Of a stretch of 50,507 bases of DNA, positions 1 through 7,765 are shown in pieces. Position numbers and translations under genes: made by a program. The notes below the pieces were generated by a model. It saw only the letters and a list, made by a program, of their open reading frames with translations, searched no databases and was not told the DNA's origin. Every line of letters begins with the position of its first letter. The first letter of the stretch is position 1. The DNA comes from Acidobacteriota bacterium (GTDB lineage Bacteria; Acidobacteriota; Thermoanaerobaculia; Multivoradales; JAHEKO01). The stretch covers positions 1-50,507 of the forward strand of contig JAJCXP010000228.1 in assembly GCA_029263375.1 (NCBI GenBank). The letters are read 5' to 3'.

Positions 1-142
1 CATGATCGCCGAGGGCAGCGACGCCCTGAGCACCGCCTGGTGGGTCGCCGCTCTACCCGGGGTGGCGATCACGGTTACGGTAATCGCCTTCCACCTCCTG
101 GGCGACGGGCTGCGGGCGTGGCTCGACCCCCGCTCGCGATAG
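1..142 (+). CDS. C-terminal end of an ABC transporter permease (partial)
   Basis: The window opens inside a reading frame (codons in phase with position 2) that runs 46 codons to a TAG at 140-142. The last residues read as a hydrophobic transmembrane stretch followed by HLLGDGLRAWLDPRSR, which closely resembles the C-terminus of DppC/OppC-type dipeptide or oligopeptide ABC permeases (LLGDGLRDALDPR pattern). The protein would be an inner-membrane channel subunit for peptide or similar substrate import. Only the tail is visible, so the substrate cannot be inferred. queA begins 14 bases later on the same strand. Confidence 0.6.
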   Translation, partial: MIAEGSDALSTAWWVAALPGVAITVTVIAFHLLGDGLRAWLDPRSR

Positions 143-156
143 CTTCCACTCCGAAG

Positions 157-1227
157 ATGCTCACCGCCGACTTCGACTTCGAGCTGCCGGCCGACCGGAT
201 CGCCGACTACCCCGCACCGCGCGGCGAGAGCCGGCTCTTCTGCCCCGACTTCGACGCGTCGCGACGCCACGGCACGATCGCCGACCTGCCCGAGCTCCTG
301 CTGCCGGGCGATCTCCTGGTGGTCAACAACACCCGGGTGCTGCCGGCGCGCCTGTTCGGGACCCGCGAGTGCGGCGGCCGCGTCGAGCTGTTGCTGGCCG
401 AGAAGATCGGTGGCGACGACTGGCTCTGCCTGGCTCGGCCGGGACGACGCGCCAAACCGGGAACGACGATCGAGCTCGGCGAAGTCCTGCGCGCGACGTT
501 CCTGGGTCGCGAAGAGGGCGGGCTCTTTCGAGTGCGCTTCTCAGAAGCCGTCGAGCCGCATCTCGACGCCATCGGTCACATCCCGCTGCCGCCCTACATC
601 AAACGACCCGACGAGCCGCTGGATCGAGTCAGCTACCAGACGGTCTACGCCCGCGAGCCCGGCTCGATCGCCGCGCCGACCGCCGGCCTCCATTTCACCC
701 CCGAGATTCTCGAGCGGATTCGCGGACGCGGCGTGGCGGTGGCCGAGGTGACGTTGACGGTCGGCCTCGGCACCTTCAAGCCGATCACCGCCGACCTCGT
801 TCACGAGCACGTGATGGATCGCGAGCGCTACGACATCCCGGAGGAGACAGCCACGGCGCTCCAGGCGACCAGAGCGGCGGGCGGCAGAATCGTCGCGGTC
901 GGCACCACGGTGGTGCGGACGCTCGAAGGAGCCGCGCAGGCTGCCGGCGGCCTGCCGCGCCCCGGCGCCGACTCGACCGACATCTTCATCTCGCCGGGCT
1001 TCGACTTCCGGGTGGTCGACCTGCTGCTGACCAACTTTCACCTGCCGCGCTCGAGCCTGCTGATCCTGGTGAGCGCGCTCGCCGGCCGCACGCGGGTGCT
1101 CGACGCCTACCGCGAGGCGATCGCCGCCGGCTACCGGTTCTACTCCTATGGCGACGCGATGCTGATCGGACCGGTCAGCCCCGGCCGCGCGGCTCCGCCA
1201 TCCGCCGGAAGCTCACCGGCACCATGA
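157..1227 (+). CDS. queA: S-adenosylmethionine:tRNA ribosyltransferase-isomerase QueA
   Basis: The 356-residue product matches QueA, which transfers and isomerises the ribosyl moiety of SAM onto 7-aminomethyl-7-deazaguanine in tRNA to make epoxyqueuosine, in the cytoplasm. Visible family hallmarks are the N-terminal DFDFELPADRIADYPAPRGESRL, the LLVVNNTRVLPARLFG segment, GHIPLPPYIKR, SIAAPTAGLHFT and TNFHLPRSSLLILVSA near the end. The ATG at 157 is chosen because family similarity begins exactly there; the frame is open further upstream but that part is not QueA-like. Length is normal for the family. The last 53 bases overlap, tail to tail, a membrane-protein gene on the other strand. A TAGCTT hexamer 11 nt before the ATG and no clear Shine-Dalgarno site are noted. 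Confidence 0.93.
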   Translation: MLTADFDFELPADRIADYPAPRGESRLFCPDFDASRRHGTIADLPELLLPGDLLVVNNTRVLPARLFGTRECGGRVELLLAEKIGGDDWLCLARPGRRAKPGTTIELGEVLRATFLGREEGGLFRVRFSEAVEPHLDAIGHIPLPPYIKRPDEPLDRVSYQTVYAREPGSIAAPTAGLHFTPEILERIRGRGVAVAEVTLTVGLGTFKPITADLVHEHVMDRERYDIPEETATALQATRAAGGRIVAVGTTVVRTLEGAAQAAGGLPRPGADSTDIFISPGFDFRVVDLLLTNFHLPRSSLLILVSALAGRTRVLDAYREAIAAGYRFYSYGDAMLIGPVSPGRAAPPSAGSSPAP

Positions 1228-1558
1228 AGAAGACGACGTAGATCCCGAGCGCGTAGACCGGCGCCAGCGGCACCCGCATCTGGCTCTGGTAGGCGCTCAG
1301 GCCGTGCGTGAGAAAGAGCAGCCCCGGCGGACCGAGCAGGTAGACCAGCAGCGATCGCAGCCGCTCGGGGCGCGGCACCCGGGTGGTCCGCGAGACGTAG
1401 ACGTTGCCGCTCAGCCAACCGCCGAAAACCGCCAGGCCGTAGAGGTGGTAGAGGCTGATCGGCAGTGGGCTGTCGAAGGTCCGCCCCAGCGCCATGACGA
1501 CCAGAGCCAACGTCCAACAGAGAGTGAATAACCCGAAGAGAACCGGCTCGAGACGCAT
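1175..1558 (-). CDS. small four-helix membrane protein, function unknown
   Basis: This 127-residue protein has about four hydrophobic segments: near residues 5-25, 38-55, 68-90 and 100-118. It is probably an inner-membrane protein. I recognise no family or catalytic motif. It begins 14 bases after gcvH stops on the same strand, so it is probably the third gene of a gcvT-gcvH operon. The 3' end overlaps the end of queA by 53 bases; this explains the mixed coding signal there. Coding is supported by the regular membrane topology and operon position, but a non-functional ORF cannot be excluded. Confidence 0.6.
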   Translation of the reverse strand: MRLEPVLFGLFTLCWTLALVVMALGRTFDSPLPISLYHLYGLAVFGGWLSGNVYVSRTTRVPRPERLRSLLVYLLGPPGLLFLTHGLSAYQSQMRVPLAPVYALGIYVVFFMVPVSFRRMAEPRGRG

Positions 1559-1572
1559 GCGACTTCGACCGA

Positions 1573-1959
1573 CTAGCTACCCTCTCCTTCGGTGAACGCC
1601 TGGTACTCCTCGGCGCTCATCAGGCCTTCCGGCGGCGCGTCGCTCGCCAGCTTGAACTTGACCAACCAGCCGGCGTCGTGCGGCGCGCTGTTGACCGCCT
1701 CGGGAGCGGTCTCCAGCGCCTCGTTGACCTCGACCACCTCGCCGGTGACCGGCGTGTAGAGCTCGGCTACCGCCTTGACCGACTCGATCGTACCGATCTC
1801 CTCGCCGGCGTCGTAGCTCTGGCCGACCTCGGGCAGCTCTACGAACACGACTTCACCGAGCTCCTCCTGAGCGAAGTGGGTGACGCCCAGAGTGCACACG
1901 TCGCCCTTGATCTGAATCCACTCGTGGTCCTTCGAATACAGCTTGTCGGTCGGATACAT
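1573..1959 (-). CDS. gcvH: glycine cleavage system H protein
   Basis: The 128-residue lipoyl carrier protein shuttles the aminomethyl group between the P, T and L proteins of the glycine cleavage system. The lipoylation motif ESVKAVAELYTPV is intact, with Lys62 as the expected lipoyl-lysine. The opening YSKDHEWI, the GVTHFAQEELGEVVFVELPEVG core, and the C-terminal WLVKFKL are typical. Length is normal. An AGGAG Shine-Dalgarno element sits about 5 bases before the ATG. It lies 30 bases downstream of gcvT on the same strand, so the two are co-transcribed. The P-protein genes are not in this window. Confidence 0.96.
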   Translation of the reverse strand: MYPTDKLYSKDHEWIQIKGDVCTLGVTHFAQEELGEVVFVELPEVGQSYDAGEEIGTIESVKAVAELYTPVTGEVVEVNEALETAPEAVNSAPHDAGWLVKFKLASDAPPEGLMSAEEYQAFTEGEGS

Positions 1960-1989
1960 CGGTCTCCTCTTGTGCTTTGACTCTCGAGC

Positions 1990-3105
1990 CTATGCCTCGG
2001 GCCGTCGGTAGAACGGCAGCTCCACCACTTTCGCCGCCAGCCGGCGCTTGCGCACCTGGATCTCCAGGGGCGTCCCCGGCTCGGTCAAGGCGGCCGGCAG
2101 GTAGGCCATGCCGATCGCCTTCTCGAGCGTCGGGCTCCACACGCCGCTGGTGGCGGTGCCCACGAGCTCCCCGTTCGACAGGACCTCGTGCCCCTCACGC
2201 GCGATTCCCCGCTCCACCACCTCGAAGCCACACAGCCGGCGGGTGAGCCCGGCCTCCTTCTGAGCCAGCAGGACATCGCGCCCGAGATAGTCGCCCTTCT
2301 TGAACTTGACCACCCAGCCGAGACCGGCCTCGAGTGGCGTGATCTCCTCGGTCAGCTCGTGGCCGTAGAGCGCCATCGCCGCTTCGAGCCGTAGGCTGTC
2401 GCGAGCGCCGAGGCCCGCCGGTTGGAGCCCCTCGGAGGCTCCGGAGGCGATCAGCGCCTCCCAGACCGCCTCCGCCTGATCGGCCACCAGGTAGAGCTCG
2501 AAGCCATCCTCTCCGGTGTAGCCGGTGCGCGAGATCAACGCCGGAGCGCCCAGCACGTGCCCCTCGAGGAAGCCGTAGTAGCGCAGCTCGCGGATCGGAT
2601 CGGAGGTGAGCTGCGCCACGATCTCCTCGGCCTTCGGTCCCTGGACCGCGAGCAGGGCGAACTGATCGGAGAGGTCTTCGAGAGTCACGCCGAGCCCGGC
2701 GCGCTGTTCGAGAATGGCCAGATCCGCATGACGATTGGCGGCGTTGACGACCAGCAGGAAATCGGTCTCGCCACGGCGGTAGATGAGCAGGTCGTCGGCG
2801 TATGTGCCGCGCTCGGTCATCAAGCCGCTGTACTGAGCCCGACCGATGTCGAGCTTGGCGACGTTGTTCGGTGTGTTGCGCTCGAGGAACCGCTCGGCCT
2901 CGGGTCCGTGCACCCGGATCTCTCCCATGTGCGAGACGTCGAACAACCCCGCCTGGCTGCGCACCGCCCGGTGCTCCTCGATGACTCCGGCGTACTGGAC
3001 CGGCATCTCCCAGCCGGCGAAATCCACCATGCGCGCACCCGCCCTCAGGTGGCACTCGTAGAGCGGTGTTCGGCGCGGACCACCCTCTGCTGAGCTCAGC
3101 GTCAC
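1990..3105 (-). CDS. gcvT: glycine cleavage system T protein (aminomethyltransferase)
   Basis: The 371-residue GcvT transfers the aminomethyl carbon from lipoylated H protein to tetrahydrofolate, releasing ammonia. The sequence shows the family's conserved blocks: [87 protein letters not shown] and the C-terminal barrel with [12 protein letters not shown]. Length and domain order (folate-binding GCV_T then GCV_T_C) are normal. It is the first gene of a gcvT-gcvH-membrane protein operon. The ATG at 3105 directly precedes the conserved N-terminus. Confidence 0.96.
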   Translation of the reverse strand: MTLSSAEGGPRRTPLYECHLRAGARMVDFAGWEMPVQYAGVIEEHRAVRSQAGLFDVSHMGEIRVHGPEAERFLERNTPNNVAKLDIGRAQYSGLMTERGTYADDLLIYRRGETDFLLVVNAANRHADLAILEQRAGLGVTLEDLSDQFALLAVQGPKAEEIVAQLTSDPIRELRYYGFLEGHVLGAPALISRTGYTGEDGFELYLVADQAEAVWEALIASGASEGLQPAGLGARDSLRLEAAMALYGHELTEEITPLEAGLGWVVKFKKGDYLGRDVLLAQKEAGLTRRLCGFEVVERGIAREGHEVLSNGELVGTATSGVWSPTLEKAIGMAYLPAALTEPGTPLEIQVRKRRLAAKVVELPFYRRPEA

Positions 3106-3155
3106 GTCTCCCCTGGTTGGACCCGATTCGACTCCCGGATTCGCGAAGAGCCGAC

Positions 3156-3184
3156 TCTATACCAACCCTCGAGCGCCCTGAAGC
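3156..3184 (-). promoter_or_regulatory. candidate promoter of the gcvT operon
   Basis: Reading the minus strand there is an extended -10 element, TGG followed by TATAGA (3161 to 3156), with a poor -35 hexamer GCTTCA 17 bases upstream. Transcription would start near 3149, leaving a leader of about 45 bases. That is too short to hold a glycine riboswitch. Assignment is by motif only. Confidence 0.35.
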
Positions 3185-3440
3185 GGTCTCTAAGTCTCAG
3201 ATCGACAACGACTTACGCTCTACATTTCGGGCTCCGTTGTGGAAAAGGTCCCGGATCGCGATCGCCACCGACTCCGGCGCCTCTCCGGGGTGCGCATCTA
3301 AGTGCCTAAACATCAATGACTTGCGAGAGTTGCACAAGTCCTTGTTCATTCCGCATCCAGCACCGAATACAGCGGCCCGAATGGGTCCGCTCCCGCACCT
3401 TTTCCGCAGGCTTTTCCACACCTTCCTGTGGACATTCGAC

Positions 3441-3450
3441 GTGCTAAGCT
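3441..3450 (+). promoter_or_regulatory. GTGCTAAGCT element, possible -10 of a leaderless promoter
   Basis: The decamer GTGCTAAGCT ends 10 bases before the ATG of the first response regulator. An identical decamer at 4149-4158 ends 10 bases before the ATG of its paralogue. It contains a TGN extended -10 motif followed by TAAGCT (TANNNT). Neither gene has a Shine-Dalgarno sequence. Either the promoter was copied with the gene or the element is conserved for function. Confidence 0.4.
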
Positions 3451-3460
3451 GCCCGACCCA

Positions 3461-4144
3461 ATGACTGACGAGCTCATTCTCGTCGTCGAAGACGAGAGCG
3501 AGATTGCCCAGATCCTGGAGCACAGCCTCGCCAAGGCGGGATTCGAGGTGGAGGTGGAAGCGCGCGGTGATCGAGCTCTTGATCGCATCCGTCGGCGGCC
3601 ACCCAGCCTCGTGCTGCTGGATCTGCTCTTGCCCGGTCTCGACGGCCTCGAACTGACCCGAATTCTCAAGCGTGACGAGAGGACGGCCAACGTCCCGATC
3701 CTCATGCTGACCGGCAAGAGCGAGGAGGGCGATCGCATCGCCGGGCTCGAGCTCGGCGCCGACGACTATCTGGCCAAGCCGTTCAGTCCCCGCGAGCTCG
3801 TGCTGCGTGTCCGAGCCATTCTGCGGCGTTTGAGAAGCTCACGGTCGGTCGACTCGACCTACGAGGCCGGCGACTTGCGCCTGGACGTTCCCGGTCACCG
3901 GCTGTTGGTGGCGGAACAGGAAGTGTCGCTCACTGCCACCGAGTTCCGGCTGATGAAGGTGTTGCTGGGCCGGCGGGGTCAGGTGCAGACGCGGGCTCGG
4001 CTGCTCTCCGACGTCTGGGGCTACGCCGAGGATGTGGACAGCCGGACGGTCGACACCCATATTCGGCGCCTGCGGCGGAAGCTCGGCGGCGAGGCCGAGA
4101 GGATCCAGACCGTGGTCGGCGTCGGCTACCTTCTGCGGGCGTAG
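3461..4144 (+). CDS. OmpR/PhoB-family response regulator, copy 1
   Basis: This 227-residue protein has an N-terminal receiver domain (about residues 4-118) and a C-terminal winged-helix DNA-binding domain (about 128-226). The acidic pocket E10-D11, the phospho-acceptor D54 in LVLLDLLLPG and the conserved Lys in DDYLAKPFSPREL are present. The recognition region SRTVDTHIRRLRRKLGG is nearly identical to that of the next gene. The ATG at 3461 follows a short leader without a Shine-Dalgarno site; an in-frame upstream start would add residues absent from the family. It is closely similar to its downstream neighbour over the whole length, so the pair arose by tandem duplication. The single kinase downstream may phosphorylate both. 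A PhoB-like role in phosphate control is inferred from context. Confidence 0.9.
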   Translation: MTDELILVVEDESEIAQILEHSLAKAGFEVEVEARGDRALDRIRRRPPSLVLLDLLLPGLDGLELTRILKRDERTANVPILMLTGKSEEGDRIAGLELGADDYLAKPFSPRELVLRVRAILRRLRSSRSVDSTYEAGDLRLDVPGHRLLVAEQEVSLTATEFRLMKVLLGRRGQVQTRARLLSDVWGYAEDVDSRTVDTHIRRLRRKLGGEAERIQTVVGVGYLLRA

Positions 4145-4148
4145 CTGG

Positions 4149-4158
4149 GTGCTAAGCT
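4149..4158 (+). promoter_or_regulatory. second GTGCTAAGCT element before the phoB-like gene
   Basis: This is an exact copy of the decamer at 3441-3450, with the same 10-base spacing to the start codon of the following response regulator. It lies in the 24-base gap between the two paralogues and could give the second copy its own promoter. Confidence 0.4.
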
Positions 4159-4168
4159 CCCGCCTCCT

Positions 4169-4852
4169 ATGTCGGACGAACTCATCCTCATCGTCGAGGA
4201 CGAGAGCGATATCGCCGAGATTCTCGAATACAACCTCGGCAAAGAGGGCTTCGAAGTCGAAGTCGAAGCTCGCGGCGATCTGGCGTTGGAGCGCATCCGC
4301 CGCCGCCCACCCGACCTCGTGCTGCTCGACCTGATGCTGCCCGGCGTCGACGGGTTGGAGCTGACCCGAATCCTGAAGCGCGACGAGGCGACGGCCAACC
4401 TGCCGATCATCATGCTGACCGCCAAGGGCGAGGAGATCGACCGGATCGTCGGCCTCGAGCTGGGCGCCGACGATTACCTGGCCAAGCCGTTCAGCCCGCG
4501 CGAAGTCGTACTGCGGGTAAAAGCCGTCCTGCGGCGCCTCGAAGGCTCGGATGGGGCCGACGAAGGCTACACGGTTGGCGGTCTACGCCTCGACGTGCCG
4601 GGGCACCGCCTGCTGGTCGAGAATCAGGACGTACAACTCACCGCCACCGAGTTCCGGCTGATGAAGGTTCTGCTCGGCAGGCGCGGGCGGGTCCAGACCC
4701 GGACGCGGCTGCTATCCGACGTCTGGGGATATGCCGACGACGTCGACAGCCGGACTGTCGACACCCACATCCGGCGCCTGCGAAGAAAACTGGGCAGCGA
4801 AGCCGGGCGGATCGAGACTGTGATCGGCGTCGGCTACCGCATCCGGGCCTGA
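4169..4852 (+). CDS. phoB: PhoB-like phosphate regulon response regulator, copy 2
   Basis: The 227-residue regulator has a receiver domain with E10, D11, phospho-acceptor D54 (LVLLDLMLPG), the switch Thr in IIMLTAKG and Lys in DDYLAKPFSP, followed by a winged helix ending SRTVDTHIRRLRRKLGS. On phosphorylation it should bind 11-bp-spaced Pho boxes and recruit RNA polymerase. Two such promoters are visible downstream, before oprP and pstS. It is four bases from the PhoR-like kinase gene and 24 bases from its tandem paralogue. Which of the two copies is the true PhoB cannot be decided from sequence; this one is adjacent to the kinase. Confidence 0.9.
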   Translation: MSDELILIVEDESDIAEILEYNLGKEGFEVEVEARGDLALERIRRRPPDLVLLDLMLPGVDGLELTRILKRDEATANLPIIMLTAKGEEIDRIVGLELGADDYLAKPFSPREVVLRVKAVLRRLEGSDGADEGYTVGGLRLDVPGHRLLVENQDVQLTATEFRLMKVLLGRRGRVQTRTRLLSDVWGYADDVDSRTVDTHIRRLRRKLGSEAGRIETVIGVGYRIRA

Positions 4853-4855
4853 CCG

Positions 4856-6238
4856 ATGCACGGCACGACGAGGGCCCTTCGGCGCGCCCTGGGGCCGGTG
4901 CTGGTCTTCGCGGCCGTCGCCGGCACCGCGCTCTGGGCTCTCGACATTCGCCTGGCACCTGGTGTCGGGCTGGCGGTGGTGGCGTCGGCTGCGGCTGCGG
5001 CCAGCCTGTGCGCTTGGTGGCTTCACCGATCTGATGATTCGCGCTGCACCGCCGCGATGCGTGACGCGGTCGAGCCTCTCCAGCGGGCCTCCGAGGGACA
5101 CGAGAGTTCGAGCGCGAGCGCCGGACCGGACGACCCGATATCGGCGATCCGAGCCCTGGCTGACCGGGCGGCGGACCGGATTGCGCGACTGGAGGGCGAC
5201 CACGATTATCTGCTGACGGTCCTCGGCAGCATGTCGGAGGGCGTGCTGGTGGTCGACGCCGAGGGCCGGACCGTACTGGTCAACCGCTCCTGGCGTACGC
5301 TGTTCGACGTCAGCGGCGAGGTCGAAGGGCGAACCGTGCTCGAGGTGACCCGGCAGACCGAACTCGACCGGCTGATCGCCGAGGCGCTGGAGACAGGAGT
5401 CGGCAGGCAGATCGAGCTCGAGGTAACCCTACCTCGCCGGCTGACGGTGATTCTGACCAGCTCTCCGCTGACCGACGGCGCCGGGGTCGTGGTGCTCGCC
5501 ACCGACCTGACCCCCTTCCTGCGCGTCAGCCAGATCCGCCGCGACTTCGTCGCCAACGTATCGCACGAGCTCAAGACGCCGCTGTCCGCGATCCGGGGCT
5601 TCGCCGAGACCCTGAACGACGGCGCCCTAGAAGACCCGGCCGCGGCCCGCCGATTCACAGAGCGGATTCTCAAGCAGTGCCAGAGGCTCGAGGCGCTGCT
5701 GTCGGATCTGCTCACGCTCTCCCGGCTCGAGCACTCGGCAGCCCGGGCGGAGTGGACCGAGCTCGACATGGCGGCGGTGATGCACGAGGCAATCGACCTG
5801 ACCGAAGAGGCAGTCGCCGAGCGCCGGCTGAGGCTGGTCGCCGACAGCCGCCCGGTTCCCGGCCTGCGCGGCGACTCCGAGGCCATGCTGCGGCTCTGCC
5901 TCAACCTCCTCGAGAACGCGATCAAGTACAACCGTCCGGAGGGCCGGGTCGAGGCGCGGCTCGAGGGCCTCGAGGATCGGATCGTCCTCGAGATCGCCGA
6001 CACCGGTATCGGCATTCCGGCCGAGTCGATCGAGCGGCTGTTCGAGCGCTTCTACCGCGTCGACAAGGGCCGCTCACGCAACGAGGGCGGCACCGGACTC
6101 GGTCTGGCGATCGTCAAACACGCCGCGCAGCTCCACGGCGGCTCGGTGACGGTCGAGAGCGAGCTCGGCAAGGGAACCCGGTTCCGGGTGACACTGCCGC
6201 TCGGCCCAGCCTTCTCAAACCGCCGCGAGATTCAGTAA
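4856..6238 (+). CDS. phoR: PhoR-like sensor histidine kinase
   Basis: The 460-residue kinase begins with two hydrophobic helices (about residues 12-30 and 34-55) and has no sizeable periplasmic sensor. It then has a linker, a PAS domain (about 110-215, MSEGVLVVDAEGRTVLVNRS), a HisKA dimerisation domain with phospho-acceptor His237 in VANVSHELKTPLSAIRGF, and a HATPase_c domain with the N box LNLLENAIKYN, G1 DTGIGIP, F box FERFYRVDKGRS and G2 GGTGLGLAIVKH. This is the PhoR architecture, in which phosphate is sensed through PhoU and the Pst transporter. Both are encoded just downstream. It follows the second response regulator by 3 bases, so the genes are co-transcribed. Confidence 0.92.
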   Translation: MHGTTRALRRALGPVLVFAAVAGTALWALDIRLAPGVGLAVVASAAAAASLCAWWLHRSDDSRCTAAMRDAVEPLQRASEGHESSSASAGPDDPISAIRALADRAADRIARLEGDHDYLLTVLGSMSEGVLVVDAEGRTVLVNRSWRTLFDVSGEVEGRTVLEVTRQTELDRLIAEALETGVGRQIELEVTLPRRLTVILTSSPLTDGAGVVVLATDLTPFLRVSQIRRDFVANVSHELKTPLSAIRGFAETLNDGALEDPAAARRFTERILKQCQRLEALLSDLLTLSRLEHSAARAEWTELDMAAVMHEAIDLTEEAVAERRLRLVADSRPVPGLRGDSEAMLRLCLNLLENAIKYNRPEGRVEARLEGLEDRIVLEIADTGIGIPAESIERLFERFYRVDKGRSRNEGGTGLGLAIVKHAAQLHGGSVTVESELGKGTRFRVTLPLGPAFSNRREIQ

Positions 6239-6291
6239 CCTAGCGCCTCGCGGCAGCGACGAGGTGAGAAGAATGGGTAGCGGCGGGTCGC

Positions 6292-6347
6292 TTGTCGCAC
6301 TCCTGTCACACCCGCGTCGCACCACGGTCGCCAGGTTCTCCTAGGGT
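6292..6347 (+). promoter_or_regulatory. Pho box array and -10 element upstream of oprP
   Basis: Four heptamers fitting NNGTCRC lie exactly 11 bases apart: TTGTCGC at 6292, CTGTCAC at 6303, GCGTCGC at 6314 and CGGTCGC at 6325. This is the spacing of PhoB half-sites (consensus CTGTCAT-like, 7+4 bases). Exactly 10 bases after the last half-site is TAGGGT (6342-6347), a plausible -10, and there is no -35 consensus, as expected for a PhoB-activated promoter. The pstS promoter has the same arrangement. A transcript would start near 6354 and reach the oprP AAGGAG Shine-Dalgarno site. Confidence 0.8.
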
Positions 6348-6421
6348 CGGTTCGGTTCCGGCCCGAGGCTGGACGATTCCAGAACAACTGCACGCACAAT
6401 GCGGATTTCAAGGAGAAGAGA

Positions 6422-7660
6422 ATGCTCAACCGCCTCAGCACGGCAGCGCTCGCAACCCTCATGCTGGCCGCCGAGTTCGCGCCGATTCACCCCGCCCGCG
6501 CCGAAGACGCTCAGGCCGAGCAAGCAGAAGCCCAGGAGGAGGAGTGGGAGTTCACCTGGAGCAACGGATTCAAGCTCGAGAAAGGCGACAGCTTCGAGCT
6601 CAAGTTCGGCGGCCGGGTTCAAGCCGACTACACCTTCGCCAGCGCTGACGACGCGGTGGAGATCTCCTACGGTGCCGACGAGTTTCAGGACGGCTTCGAG
6701 TTCCGGCGCGCCCGCCTGTTCATGGAGGGAAGGATCTACGATCGGATCAAGTTCAAGGCCCAGTACGACTTCGCGGGCGGCGACGCCAACTTCAGGGACG
6801 TCTATGTCGCGCTCGACCAGGACTTCGGCGAGATCCGGTTCGGTCACTACAAGGAGTACTTCAGCCTCGAGGAGCTCACGAGCTCCAAGTACCTGGCGTT
6901 CCTGGAACGTTCCCTGCCCGTGCTCGCGTTCTCACCCAGCTACAACTCCGGCGTCGGCGTCCACGGTAGCCGCGGCGACAGGCTCAACTGGGGCATCGGC
7001 GCGTTCTACGACGCTGACGACTTCGGCGTCAGCGGCGACGAGGACGACCGCAACATCACCGGCCGGGTCGGCTTCCGTCCCATCTACGAGGACCAGGGCA
7101 AGCGGCTGCTCCACCTGGGGCTGGCGGTCAACCATCGCGACCGTGACAACAGCATTCGCTTCCGCGCGCGCCCCGAGGCCCATCTCACCACCCGGCTGGT
7201 CGACACTGGCACCTTCGCCGCGGACAGCGCCCTGATCGTCGGCGCCGAGGTGGCCGGCGTGCACGACCGATTCTGGTTCGCCGGCGAGTACATCCAGGCC
7301 GACGTGGACTCCTTGGTCGGCGCCAACCCGACCTTCGACGGCGCCTACGTCCAGGCCGGTTACTTCCTGACCGACGACCACCGGCGCTTCAAGAGCAGCT
7401 CCGGCGGCTTCGATCGCCAGAAGCCGAAGCGCAACTGGGACCGGAGCGGCGGCAGGGGCGCCTGGGAGGTCGCGATCCGGTTCTCGACGGTCGATCTGGC
7501 GGACGGACGGATCAACGGTCTCGAGCAGGACGACGTGACGCTCGGGCTCAACTGGTACCCGAACCCCGCGACCCGTTTCATGCTCAACTTCGTCACCGCC
7601 GACGTCAAGGGCGTGGGCGACGCCAACTTCGTCCTCGCCCGCTGGCAGGTCGACTTCTAG
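6422..7660 (+). CDS. phosphate-selective outer-membrane porin (OprO/OprP family)
   Basis: The 412-residue precursor starts with a signal peptide (about residues 1-28, ending PARA). A short acidic Glu/Gln-rich segment follows, then a beta-barrel of the OprO/OprP family. Recognisable pieces are the first strand FELKFGGRVQADYTF, the FEFRRARLFMEGRIYDRIKFKAQYDFAGG block, the DFGEIRFGHYKEYFSLE block and a C-terminal aromatic residue (WQVDF) typical of outer-membrane barrels. It should let phosphate or other anions cross the outer membrane. AAGGAG precedes the ATG by 7 bases. It lies between phoR and phoU with a four-half-site Pho box upstream, so phosphate-starvation induction is expected. Confidence 0.9.
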   Translation: MLNRLSTAALATLMLAAEFAPIHPARAEDAQAEQAEAQEEEWEFTWSNGFKLEKGDSFELKFGGRVQADYTFASADDAVEISYGADEFQDGFEFRRARLFMEGRIYDRIKFKAQYDFAGGDANFRDVYVALDQDFGEIRFGHYKEYFSLEELTSSKYLAFLERSLPVLAFSPSYNSGVGVHGSRGDRLNWGIGAFYDADDFGVSGDEDDRNITGRVGFRPIYEDQGKRLLHLGLAVNHRDRDNSIRFRARPEAHLTTRLVDTGTFAADSALIVGAEVAGVHDRFWFAGEYIQADVDSLVGANPTFDGAYVQAGYFLTDDHRRFKSSSGGFDRQKPKRNWDRSGGRGAWEVAIRFSTVDLADGRINGLEQDDVTLGLNWYPNPATRFMLNFVTADVKGVGDANFVLARWQVDF

Positions 7661-7679
7661 CAACCGATTTTCTGGTACT

Positions 7680-7720
7680 GGCGGGGCGAGCGGGCCGACC
7701 TCAGCCCCGCCGGCCTTTTT
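7680..7720 (+). terminator. intrinsic terminator after oprP
   Basis: GGCGGGGC (7680-7687) can pair with GCCCCGCC (7704-7711), and an overlapping alternative pairs GGCCG (7693-7697) with CGGCC (7711-7715). The second stem is directly followed by TTTTT (7716-7720). This would separate oprP from phoU. A TAGACT hexamer at 7732-7737 could then serve phoU; no Pho box precedes it. Confidence 0.6.
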
Positions 7721-7765
7721 CGAGTAGCCGCTAGACTCAAGGCTCCAGCTGCCAACGGAGACGCG

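Larger units (their letters stand above)
3106..3460. other. 355-bp non-coding divergent region with four DnaA-box-like 9-mers
   Basis: No convincing gene lies between gcvT and the first response regulator, and base composition here is visibly less GC-rich than the flanks. The stretch contains TGTGGAAAA at 3238-3246, TTTTCCGCA at 3400-3408, TTTTCCACA at 3412-3420 and TGTGGACAT at 3427-3435. All are one or two changes from the DnaA consensus TTATCCACA, in mixed orientation; the last three fall within 36 bases. It also must hold the divergent promoters. The boxes may be DnaA sites, an operator pair (the last two form an inverted repeat), or coincidence. No dnaA, dnaN or rpmH gene is nearby. Confidence 0.35.

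Noticed and set aside
369-1241. Plus-strand 290-codon frame within queA
   Set aside because: It is an alternative frame of queA with Arg-rich, domain-free translation.
3106-3460. Glycine riboswitch before gcvT
   Set aside because: The only plausible promoter leaves about 45 bases of leader, and no paired aptamer pattern is visible on the minus strand.
3106-3460. Chromosomal replication origin
   Set aside because: No replication genes are adjacent, the boxes are imperfect and there is no AT-rich unwinding element; kept only as a low-scoring observation.
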